64,000 nt of DNA, from assembly GCF_020740795.1 (NCBI RefSeq), contig NC_067291.1, positions 15,814,780 through 15,878,779 on the forward strand. The letters run 5' to 3'. The translations under genes and the position numbers were made by a program. How positions within the stretch are numbered: position 1 is the stretch's first letter; each line of letters opens with the position of its first letter. This DNA comes from Apus apus. Its lineage: Eukaryota; Chordata; Aves; Apodiformes; Apodidae. The notes beneath the pieces were generated by a model that made no database searches, was not told the DNA's origin, and worked only from the letters and a program-made list of their open reading frames with translations. Positions 13,601-25,600 of this stretch are shown here, piece by piece.

Positions 13601-16600
13601 GATGCTGATCATTTAAATCCCAGAATCGTCATGGTTGGAAAGGACCTCTTGAGTTCAACCATCAAAAAAAACCAACAACCCAACCAAATAATAAAAAACC
13701 AAACCAAAACACAAAGCCTGGTAAAGAAATGTGGTGGATTATTTTGTTGTGTTTTTTTTTTTTTTCTTCTTCCTGTAAAGGATTGCCCTAAGGGAAGCCA
13801 AGAACTTTGTCTCTGCAAAACTGAGAGCACACCTGCTTCGTTCACGGTTGCTTCAGGAGGTGTGCAGTGGTGACTGATTTCTTTGTTCTTCTTAGGCTCT
13901 AGAGGAAGCAAATGATTGCCTGAGTGACCTGCCCAGTCCCTTTGCCTACCTGCTGACCATCCACCTGAAGGAAGGACGGAACCTGGTTATCAGAGATCGC
14001 TGTGGTGAGCCCCACCTTTCAGCTGCTTTTCTTCCAAATTCACGTGGCTCTCCCCTCACTTCAGTTTGGTAGCAGTTGGCTTATTTTCTTATCTCTGAAG
14101 GAACAAGTCATTACCTTGTGTCTTTGCCTGGGTGAGAACATTCAATGATTTGGTTTATCCACCTTAGATACAGGGGGAGGGAGCTGTGCTCTGCCTACTG
14201 CTCCTTCTGCCTGACTGCACAGCTGCAATCACTGCCTTGGCTGCACTTGGCATCTGTGTGTGTTCAGGAACTGTGGAGTCATTCATCTCAAGAAATTCTA
14301 TTTGAGCTTAAGAAAAACAAAATCAAAAAGTATTTTGAAATTTGTTAAAAGATGGAGCTATTCTAGGAGTGCTTTTTGGGGTTATTTACCAAGATTTTAA
14401 TAAAAGGGAAAGCATGGGAGCAGGGCTGTAAGCCAACAATCCCCTGTAATGTGGGATGTAGCCTGAAGAGGACAACGCTTAAAAAAAAAAATGACAAAAA
14501 GCCAAAGAAAAATTACCAATTATATATCAAACAGATTGGTAAAGATTTGGGGAATTCCTAGAAAAACTGTGAAAGTGCCTGCTGTTAGTCTGACTCTTCA
14601 GGCTGTTGCAACAGGGAGTAAAAGTGCCTACAAGCTGCCAGGCAGTAGTTTCTCCGCTTGTTGTGGAGGGAAGAGCTGTCCTGCTGAGCGCCCAGCAGAG
14701 GCTTGTAGGGCTCTGCAGCAACTGCTGCTCCAGGACCTTTGATCTGAACCTGTCCGAGTGCTCTTCCATATGTCCAGTCTTTCTGCAGTTTAGATTTATT
14801 CACTTTATTTCACTTTTCTTATGCATGAGGAGACAATTCTAATAATTTTTGCATTGCAAAGTAGATGAGCAATTTCTTTCTTGTGATAGAACAGTAAGGT
14901 TTATTCATAGAGTTTTAAAGAAAATAAAGTTGCACGGCTTGAAGGCCTTTGAAGGTTTGCATCTGGAGGGACCTGTATGGATTTAGAAACCTCCCCACAT
15001 GAAGTGCTTCTTGTTGGGATTTCCCTTCTCTGTTATCTCAGTTAACTTATTCCATGCTGGTTTTTCATATCTTCATCAAACTGTAACTCTTGGCCAAGTA
15101 TATGCTTGTTTTTCTTCCCAGCTCCCAGCTTTTCGAAGGAGTAAATGAATACTTAGATTAAGATCTTTAAGCAAGAGCATGTCTTTCCTAACAGTGTAGC
15201 AGTTAATCAGATTTGCTTGCAAGCTGCACAAGCCAGGACACATCCAGCTGCTTATATGAAAAAGATGCTATAAATGAGCAATTCCAGCAGAGAAGTATTT
15301 CTGAAGAAGACAAAGTATAGTTTTCTCTAGGCTGTGTAAGAAAGTAAATGCTTGTCTTAGTGAAGCATTGGACAACACAGTAAAACAGCATAAGCAAGGG
15401 GGGAAAAAAAGCATTTTGGTGGGTCTCTGCTTTGTGGTCAATTACCACTCATTTAGTAAACTATATGATGTCATGCATCATTCAATAAAATTCCTGCTAT
15501 TGGTTTGTTGTTTTGGGTTTTTTTCACAGACACTGGGAACAGGGGGAATAGTGACTTAATGATTATTCTTCAGTCACCATCATGTTGTAGTGGTGTTTCC
15601 TCAGAAAAGCAGTATGCTGCTGATGCCCTGATGCACATTTTGATAGGTCTCTGCTGTTGTACTGGTTACTTAGGATCTTTGTGTGACCCTCAGGCCTGAC
15701 ATGCAACCACTGTGCTTTTAAAAGTGGGAAGTTGTCAGCTTTGCTCATCTCTCCAGTGTCAAAAATCTCAGAGGGAACTTGTGAGCCAGGAGATTGCAAC
15801 TTCCCTCTTCTCCCTCCACCATGGTGCCAGGTAGAGCTGCTGGGCTGTGCTGGGCTGTACCAGCCTGCTCCAAACAATCTGAGTATAGGAAGGTCGGCAG
15901 CAGCCAGCGGGTCCTGCGAGTCAGGCTGCGGCTTGGGCTGAAAGCAGAGTTGTCCTCATTAACGTGTTGGGAACCTTCTATTAGACTAGGTTGCTCAAAG
16001 CCCCATCCAGCCTGCCCCTGAACACTTCCAGGGATAAAGCCTCCACGATTTCTCTGGTCAACCTCCCTCGACCTGCTGGTCATAGCAAATACCACGTGGA
16101 GTGTGCTATACGTTAAATAACGAGATGTTCACATGAAAACCACCGGCTGAGAAGAGTATCCCAGCATCTGTAGCCGATATCAGTTTTGTAATTTTTCGAA
16201 GATGTAATATTCAGTTATTACAATATCAGCATTGCTCTGTAAAAAAAATAAATCTCAAAGCAGTCATCAAACCCACCAGTTTACATGTCCTCGGGGGGAA
16301 GCTCCGCATCTACTCCAAGAGGAGGAAATTGTCACCCAAGCCTGGTGTCCTCACCCCTTTTCCCCCACGTTCTCTCCCCGCAGCGGGGCTGAGGGGGCCC
16401 CGCGGCCGGGCCGTGCTCGCCCTCTCGTGGCCGTTTCCCGCAGCCTGCGGGGGAGCCCCGGGAACCGGCACCAGCCCCGGGAACCGGCACCAGCCCCGGG
16501 AACCGGCACCAGCCCCGCCGGGCTCGTCCCGCGGAGCTCCCCGCTCAGCTGCCGGCTCCGTTGCTGCCCTAAACGCCACAAGTTCAGAGCTGGGCGAGGA

Positions 16601-19600
16601 TGCAGCAGCTTTAGCTGCGTTGTGTGTTTCAGCTCTACAGCAGCTCTTAGGGCAAGAAGTGATGAACAAGATCAGCTTTAAATTCAAGCAAAGTCTCTTG
16701 CATTGCAGTTCAGTCTTGCCTTCTGCCTCTGTTTTGTTCCAATGTAAGAACTCTGTATCTCTGAGTGCATATAAGTGTAAGGTGTGTGACAAAGGAGAGA
16801 TGTTCCTGCCATTGAAAACGGCTTTCTGGAAACTCCTGGTTCTGCTCAGCAAATTCACAAGGCTCTCCCTGAATTGACTCATTATGTGCTTAGCAGTTAT
16901 TAAGGAAGAATTAATTACACTTGGCTGAGCAAAGGTGAGCAGTAGTTGGGCTGGAAACCACAGGCTATGGGAACAACATGTGACTTTACTTTTTTTCCCA
17001 ACTTTCCGGGTATTTTTGCAGACTTTTGGACTCGCTATGCACTGCTCTTTCCAGGGTATGTTCCCTTTGGTGTGATTTAAATTCCTCCTTCACTTTACCA
17101 GATCATTATTACTCTTTCCCCCCTTCCCCACCTCTGTAATTTTATCTCTGTTAACATCTGCCCTTTCCTATTTTTCTCTTCACCTTTTGCCTCTTGCATC
17201 ACTGTGTGTTTTTTGTCTGTTGTCTCCCCAGTTCCTGACTTTCTGTAGCTTCTCTGCTTGTGCCTGCTCTCTACAGAAGGGATGCAGTGCATCAGCCTGA
17301 GAGTTTGGCTTAGCTGCATGTGTTCCCTGTTCCTCCCTGTAAAGTGTGTAAGCACTTTACAGCAATAAACAATGCGAGAAGAATATCTGAGATGTGGTGT
17401 TTCCTTTTTTTTTTTTTTTCCCCCCAAGTGTAGGGGAAAGAAAAAACCTCCCATACAGCAGCACCCAATGTGTGCCTCAGCCAAGGTGGCATTGTGCTGT
17501 TAGAGTAGGATCTCTGTTCTGGTGCAAAGAGGAGGGGCTCCAAAAAAGTTCCTCTGGGGGTCAAAATTGCAGTGTCTTCTATTAGGGATGCAGGATGAGA
17601 GAGGTGTTACCTCTTGGTCAGCTGGCTTGAGGTCTGATTGACTTGCTTTTCACGGTCTCTTGGGGTACAGTCTAGCTCAGTCCTCCATTAGAAGCAGCCT
17701 AAACAGATGGTGAGGTGTGTTGGCAAGTGGCTTTCATGTTACCTGCATGTACCTTTGGTGCCTAATGTTAGACAGTGCATAAGACCTGTGTTTCTAGTTC
17801 TTGTAACTGATGAATTAAACTCCAAAGGTTATGGGTCTGTGTGTACATATACAACAGCAGAAGTTTGGGTTTGTGTACTTTTTATAGTGTTACTATTACT
17901 AGATGACATGATGTGTCTCTGTGAAGACAAGGAGCTTGTGATCAATGCAGTTTTTGTACAATAAGCAGTAAGAAAGTGAAAGCTTATTTTATTAATTAAA
18001 TACTTGTGGGGCACTGGTAGTTCTGCAGAAAAGGGATAATTACTCTGTTTCTTATTTGGTGTAAAAAATAAAAGTAGTCAGCATTCTCAATCACCAGTGC
18101 TGTAATTTTGTTGCACTCTTAGTGGACTTATGCCCTCACTGGACCTTTTTTTTTTTTTTTTTGTGAAGCTGGTGACTTTGAGGTCCAAGTGCTTTGACTG
18201 TGAGAGGCTGGAGCCTGTTTCTGCTTGCTGGTTCACTTTCACCGGGCTTGGTGATACCTCCTGTTTGTTTGAGTCAGTCTAATGAAATCTGAGATGTCCT
18301 TGTCCCTTATGGCTCTGAGATGCTCTGACTGTCCACATTGCTACCTGTACAAGCCACCTTTGCCCAGTGATGATGCTGTGACACTGAGCAGCAGTGTGAT
18401 GGCACAGCTGTAAGTAAGTTCCTTGAGTTGACAAACTCAGCTCTACCACTGTAAGAAAACAAATATTGGGTTTTGAGTGCCTGTAAGAGTGAGAAGCCCT
18501 TCCTGTTTCCAAATCTTGTACTTTCAGAGTCTATTTTTTCAATTGTTAAATGATGTGGTTACAAGAAATACATTTTTTGGATGTGGTATCAGCTGGTGAG
18601 TGGTGTACTCATTACTGCCTTTTTCCCTCCCTCCCCTGCAACTGTGCTGCTCCAGCCTGAATTTTGTCTTTTTTTCCACACAGTCTTGTGTTCTCTAGAT
18701 TTTTTTACAGGATCTTTGTGCCATGTCTCTATTTCTTTTAGGTTTCCCTTGTTGCTTCCTGTTGCTGCGCTTTGGTTTTGCTCTCATTTCTCTCCTCTCA
18801 TCATACAGCTGAATATGTGAAGGAGCAGGGTGGGTTGCAGGAGTACAGAAAGTACTGTCACCTTTCTGGGTACATCCTGCCTCCCCCATCCGGGGCACAT
18901 CATCACCTGCTCTCACATCTACCATCACCCACTGCCAGAGGGTCCTGGAGCTGGCAGAGAGGCTGTGCTGCTCTGCTGTGTGGCAGTTCCCAACATCAGT
19001 GTGAGCTGTGCCAAAACTCAGTCTGCCAAGGGCAAAATAAATTTAAAGAGGACAGAAAAATGTGTTCTTTTAACTTAAACAGTAATGAACCTGCAGTAGC
19101 CCACCACACATAGCTCTGGGCTATCTGTTGCCTGGGTCCATGCTGGTACCAAGCTGCTGGAGGAAGGGATGTTTGTGCTGTTCTAGGTGTTTCTCAGCAA
19201 ATTTTCAGAGCAATTAGGCTGAATCACTCCCTGCAAACACATTGGTTAATTTAGACTTCCTGTGTTTTCAGGGTATCTGCAATTAGATCATTAGTCCTTC
19301 GGGTTTATTATTGAGATGTATTAAGCAACTTTTCACACTTCTTTTTGAAAAGCTTAATCATGGCAAATCTGCAACTCTTAAGACTTTAAATGATGTTGGG
19401 TATTATTTTGATGTTTTCTGAATCCCGTGTAGCTCTGAGCACAAGGGCTTGTGCTGTGAGTGCTCATGCCAAGGCCAGTTTCTGGAAGTGCAACTTTGTA
19501 GAGCCTTATACACAGTGATCCCTGTGAGTATCCCTCCTTGATTGGCTGTGGGAAATGAAGGCATAGAGATAAGAACCTCAGGAAAATTGAGAACAAACAA

Positions 19601-22600
19601 AAGCAATTAATCCATTATATACATAACCACTTTTGGTAAAATAATGTTAAATTAAGGAATACAGGGATGGCAGCACAGGAAGAGAATACACAGGGCCCAG
19701 AGAATACATGTGACTTTTCTGGTAGAAAGCTGTAGATAACTGTAGATAACCAGTTTTTTAAACTGACCAAGCTTCACCAGTTGTCAGAGCTGGTTCTTGG
19801 GGGCAGCTGCCTGTGTTAACAGCTCATGCTAGGTCCTTCTGAGACCCCTATAAGGAGATTTTTTTAAGGCCAAAGACCAATAAAAAAAGATTTACACTAA
19901 AGGCCCTCAGTGCTGGCTAGTAAAGTCCAAGTGGCTTCTGCCCTGTCCTCATCCTCTCCTGTGTGTTCTTACCCAACTGGCAATACATCATTCAATTGGT
20001 CTAATGGTGTTTTGGTCTTGGGTTCTTTCTTGGTTTGTTTATTTTAGTTCAAATTTTTTAAAAACATTGTTTCTGAAGAGTCTTGCATAGAACACGACAC
20101 ATTTGCTTCTTTCATTCTAGTTTCTACAGTTCAGGCTTTCCCCCTCCCCATCATCTTTTTTCCTTGTCATCTTCACACTTTTCTGGTCTTCTGGGTTTGG
20201 AGGGGTTTTTTGGTTGTGGTGGTGTTTTTTGTTGCTGTTTTGCCTTTTTTTTTATGCTTGTCGGTTTATTTTAACTTGAAACCTATTGGTGATGCTTGTT
20301 TCCAAGCAAGGTTTCATTTCCATCTGGTCATGTAAAACTAGCTAGGCACAAATCTTTCCAAAATTAGCTAAAATTCCTGCCAGCAGAATACTTTTCTTCC
20401 AGATTTCCCCTTTAAACCTTGATCTCAGCTATTTGCCTACAAGAATATAGTGGTTTTCCACTTAAAAAGAAAAGTGTGTGTTCCATTTTAAAATGTCTTT
20501 TACTTTTCTTATAAATAACTCCAGTAATTCTATTTCTAGGAAGATTTTAAGAAATTCATTCTTTACATGCATATAAAATAAATCCTTCATTTCCTTCTTC
20601 AGATTAAAATTTAGTTTTTTAACCAAAGCTTAAGATGGTCTAGGTTATATTTTACACTGTTCTTTGATTTTTCAGAATGTTAAGGCAAGTCGGTGGTAAC
20701 TTTTTTCTTTATTTATGTAATAAGACTTGTTTCATATGTTATATTTCCAGTAAGTTTACTCCTATAAAATAGTGTGTGGCTTGAAATTATATTGGGTCTT
20801 CTGGTTTTGGGGTTTTTATTCTAATTAAGAAGTGTGTGGCAGTATTAAACACAGCTGATGTGATCCATCTCTCGGTAGCTGCTAGAGGGCAGCAGTATCC
20901 ATTTTAAAACACCATTAACAGTTTCTTGGGCTGCTAAACCCTTTCCTGCTGCTGTGTCCTAGAAACTTTCGCTCACTGGAGCTTGTGAATATTTTAGCTG
21001 ATGCTTTTGTTCTGCCTGCACTCGTTGCTTTTTAGTGTTAGTGGAAGAAAATAGAAGTAAATGCTTATTACAGAAATGAATTCAAGAGAGGGTCGCTATT
21101 GAAGTGATGCATAATGTATCTTTCTCTAATGTGAAAACAGGTCCAGCTGATGGAATGATATTTTAGAGGTCATCCTTTCTTTTTATTCTCATTGGGTTTG
21201 ATTTAGGCTAGAAGCAGATAATCCTGTTTAAAATATTTTATACATATATTTTGCTATGTGAGAAACTTCCTGTCTTGCATAACATCTAAATTAACCTCAA
21301 AGCATCATACCTTGCCTTTCCCACCAGAGAAGGATTTTTCTCAGGCTAAATTCTCAAATGATTTCAAGAATAATCAGTCTCCTTTCATTGCCACGTTGAC
21401 ATGTGGCTGCAGCTGATGTGACTGAGATGAGCAGGTTCAGTCCTTGCACTGCAAAAGAGCCCGGGTGCACATGCTTAAAAGTTGTTGCCTTCACTTGGAA
21501 ACGGCTGCTGAAAAGCTTTTTATTTTTTAAATGGCCTGGCTTCTTCTGACAATGATTGTGTGCCTATCATGCTTAATGGAAATTTGTAAAAAATATATCC
21601 TTTTTAGACTGGCTAGTCTCTAAAATCACTAGACACTTTTACAAAAGTTATGTTCTTTTGGCTAGATTGTAGATTGTCTCTAAGAAATAGCTTTTAATTG
21701 TTGCAGACATCTTTCTGAGCTTGAATCCAGAAGGCTTCAAGCCTTGAATTCAATTGCAGTTAATAATTTGCAGTCTGTGCTGTTTGTCCCATCTGGTGGG
21801 GCTTGTCCACCTGGCTTGTTTCTCATTCTCCATCTCCTTTTTAACTTATTTTGATCACCTGGGTGCAATCCGGGCCCTCTTAAAGACAGAACTGGGCACA
21901 CTGACCTAGGGAGGACCAGGAGCTTCGTTGTCACAACAGGAATGACTTAGGGGAAGCCTTGAAATCCCCAAAAGGGGCTGTGGTGCCATATCCACCCCGT
22001 CATTTCTCTCCTGGCCACCTAAGTCCACCCCAGCAAACCCCGCCAAGCCCTGGTGTGCCCCAGCTCCTGCCCTGGAGGTGAAAGTCCATCTGTTTGCTGG
22101 CACGGAGGTGTCAGCCCGTCATTTGTATGATCCGGGAGCCGCCGACCCCTGTCCCCTGCCTGCCTAGTTGAGATGTTACCCCTCTGACAGCCAGACAGGC
22201 GAGCGCCGCCGCAACCCGCACCCCTCCGCAATTATTTTCCCTCACAATTAACGCCGGTACTAACTTGACACCTTTTCCTTGTTTGGCTTTTGTAAACCAT
22301 CATCCCCCTTTCGATTAATTCCCGGCATTAATATTTTCTCTCGCGCAAGTGCCGCCGTTCACCCGTGAAAGAGTTTGAACATTATGTAGCTGTCAAGACA
22401 GCGAGGGATTACCCAGTGTGCCTTGCCGGAGTAAGTGACACCACTGAGGCCCCGGTTTGAGATGTTTATTTTGAGAGTAAGCTGACAAGCATGAAGGCCT
22501 GATCTCAGAGTGGCAATCTTATTTAATTAAAGGCCCTCTTTTTATTGTAGCTTTCTCCCTCCCCCCCCCCCCCCCCCCCATTTTTTATTTAATAGAAATA

Positions 22601-25600
22601 TCTATTACATAAAATAGTTATTTTATATAAATATATAGTATATATTATACAAATATTTATATAGCTATATTTATTAGTTTTCTTTATAAAACATATGTAA
22701 CTATAAAGGAAGACATTATTTTTTTATATATATGTAGACGATTGCTGAAGCCTGGCTCACATGAGCAGTGCTTGGCAGCCCTCCACCCTCTTTTATTTTC
22801 TTTTATTGTATGACGACCTGGAAAGCTTTTGGAGCAGTAATGCAATGGGGATGATTGCTTAGCTATAGTCTTGCTTCCCATCCTTGGAGAAAGGGGTTGG
22901 ACTTTTATACTTGTCAACACTGAACTCGCTGGCTGTTTGCTTTCCCTGTCTCATCTTTTTCTTTTTAGGTTTTGCTCTCACTTTTGGGTTTTCTGTAGCA
23001 GAAACAGATGAGTTATGGCCATTCCCCACTTGCCTCCATCACCCTCTTCCTGCTTTCATTTCAATCAGTTGCTTTCGTTGTTTCACCCAACTGCTATTTC
23101 ATGCACTGAATAGGTTGTAGACAGTGTTGTTACTCATTTTTTAATACTACAGGTTGCTCCTGCTTATCCTGTAAATAAAAGCTAGTGTTTTGTTTGTTTT
23201 CTTTTAAAAGGATCTGAAAGAAACTAATACCAAAGAGCTCAATATGGTTATTTCTCAAATTCTGCAGCATCTGAGGGCTACTGTCCACATTGAGGGGCTA
23301 CATTTTATATACTTACTCCCTCTCCTAGTGGAAAGTGTTCTGGTTTTAAGCTGTATATTTTATAAAGGTATAATCATAGTTTTGAGAAGTAGTCTAGGGA
23401 AAGGTCTAGTCCTAACCCATTGAAAACAATGAGAAGTTGCCCTCTGACTTTGCTGGTTTTGGATCAGGCTCTTCTTATTATTCTTTCTTAGAAGACAAGG
23501 AAAATAAAAATCTTTTAAATTTTTCAGCAGTTTTCACAGAAAGGGCTTGATTTCAGCAATTGCTATTTAGGAAAAAGATCAACTGCAGGTAGTATTTGAA
23601 AACCAACTGACATTTTCCTTCTGTGAATGAAGCACCCCATATGTGCAGAATTGGCCAGGGCTTTATGACTCTTCCCTTTTGAAATTAAAATAGAACAAAA
23701 ACTTTCTATAATTCTTAAAAATAATTCCATATGTCCCAGAGACACAGTTCTTCACAGTACCATGTAATTCTAAATGGATGCTAACACATAACTTTTTTTC
23801 TCAAGTCTTAGACGTCTTCACATAACACTGACCAGAACTTCAGATGTTTAAATATGGATCCATTTTTTTTTTCCACGTTCTTACTGTTTCCCCAAACTAC
23901 TGACAGGACTAAGCACTGATCTTACAATGGGTTGTCCTGATGAAGGGAGGGGCAGGTTCAGATTGGATTTGAATATGTAAAGTCTGGTGAAGAAGTCGGG
24001 TTTTCCCTGTTGGCAGCCCACACTGCAGGCTGGGGAGCAGCCAGGACTGTCACAGTAGCTGTTACTCTTCTAATGAAATTGGACTGTTAGGAGGGAAGTT
24101 TAATTCCAAATATAAGGTATAATACAGACAATATTTAATATGATGGATAAATGGTGCCTGGGATCAGTTTATTGTATATGCTACTACACCTCAGTTTTAT
24201 TCTTTCCCTTATTTGCAGCTTGTGAGATTTTTTTTGCAGTCTGCACACATTAGTAAATCAACCACCTAGTTAAATCCTTTGTGTACTGTGTTCCCCCTTT
24301 TGTTTGGTGTCCTGTACTACGGTTGGTGTTAGTGTAAATGCCACTGGTTTAATAACAATAGTAAAAAGTTGATTCCCTCTTCTTTCCTTCAACAGCTGCA
24401 AGTTTTTCTATTGCTGCCGAGTGGCACAAGCATCACACTCTGTTCATGGACATCTGCTCCATAAAAATATGGGATGTTATTGCCATGGCAAATTGTGCCA
24501 CTTGGATTAAAAAATGTGTTACCTGAATACTGTCTGTTGTCTTTACAGACTCTATTATGCATATGATTTTATCCAGAGCTGGTAAATAATATCAGTACTT
24601 TTTCATGGAAGCTTTAAATTTGGTTTTAAGTAAATTGGCAAGTGACACCAGTGATGAAATCCTGAGGGGTATTTTAGCTTTAGTTACTGTTTTCCTTGGA
24701 GCTCCTATCCAAGTTACAATGCTTTTGGGTTTTGGTCTTTATATATTCATAGGCACAGGATCACATTTTCTCTCTTCCACTGTCTGCGTTGGTAGTTGGC
24801 CTGTAAACAGACCTTCATGCTTGCTTCAGTTTCCTAATTTCCTAAATTAAAATATCAACCAAGTTACTGAAGAATAACTAACATTCTTTAAGAATAAGTG
24901 GAGATAAGCAAGCTATAAAGAATTTTTGTTGCCTGCTTTCAAACAAATTTCTGGTTCTGTTCAATAGATTTCCTGTATGAACTGGAAATTTTAATATAGG
25001 TAATTAAGGATACACGTGTATATATAAAATAAGCAATTACTATTTACAATTATTTATTGTTGTTTTTTTTAAATATAATTTAAGATTGTGGGGCAGTGCT
25101 AAGCTAATTTTTTATTCATTATCTCAGGTACAAGTGATCCATATGTGAAGTTTCAACTGAATGGGAAAACCCTTTACAAAAGTAAGGTGGTCTACAAGAA
25201 CCTTAACCCAGTTTGGGATGAGACTGTTGTGCTGCCTGTACAGACCCTCGATCAAAAACTCTGGATCAAGGTAAGTTTTGGGTTTAGATCTTTGAAAGAT
25301 GAGTAAATATTTTGTCAAGCAATTGTCTCCTTTTAAAAGGTACTGATTTTTATTCGCTGTGGCAGCGTAATGTAAAACATGATCTGGTTGGAGAGTTTCA
25401 ACAATTTCAAATAAAAATGCACATACGTCTTTTCCAGATTTTACCTGCCTGTTTTGTTTTCTGTCTGAAAAACCCAAGTTGAAATAAAACTCCTTGCCTG
25501 GTTGTGTTTAAAGCGATGGAGCTAAATTCTGCTCATTCTTCCCATGCTTGTGCAAACCCAGTGAAAGCCATCGCGGTTTCATAAGCACGTTTTAAGAGTG

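Larger units (their letters stand above)
12790..13895 (+). other. MCTP2: MCTP2 intron 2
   Basis: 1.1 kb with GT-AG ends. A G/T-rich low-complexity tract lies at 12920-13040, and a small CR1 scrap with an A/C-rich tail at 13620-13725. A T run precedes exon 3. Confidence 0.85.
14005..25127 (+). other. MCTP2: MCTP2 intron 3 (11.1 kb)
   Basis: The largest intron, dividing C2A. It holds a CR1 fragment (15970-16085), a CpG-rich block with a 19-bp tandem repeat (about 16350-16575), poly-T runs near 17405 and 18150, a CTCF-like motif at 20879-20892, a conserved-looking non-coding block (about 22190-22500), a 19-C run and an AT-rich tract (22587-22740). The rest shows nothing recognisable. Confidence 0.85.

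Noticed and set aside
16310..16882. Long open frames (up to 190 codons) on both strands in the GC-rich block
   Set aside because: Stop codons are rare in GC-rich DNA, the two strands are open together, and the translation is Pro/Gly/Arg-rich with the tandem repeat showing through. No homology recognised.
25124..25477. 117-codon minus-strand frame
   Set aside because: It is the antisense shadow of MCTP2 exon 4.
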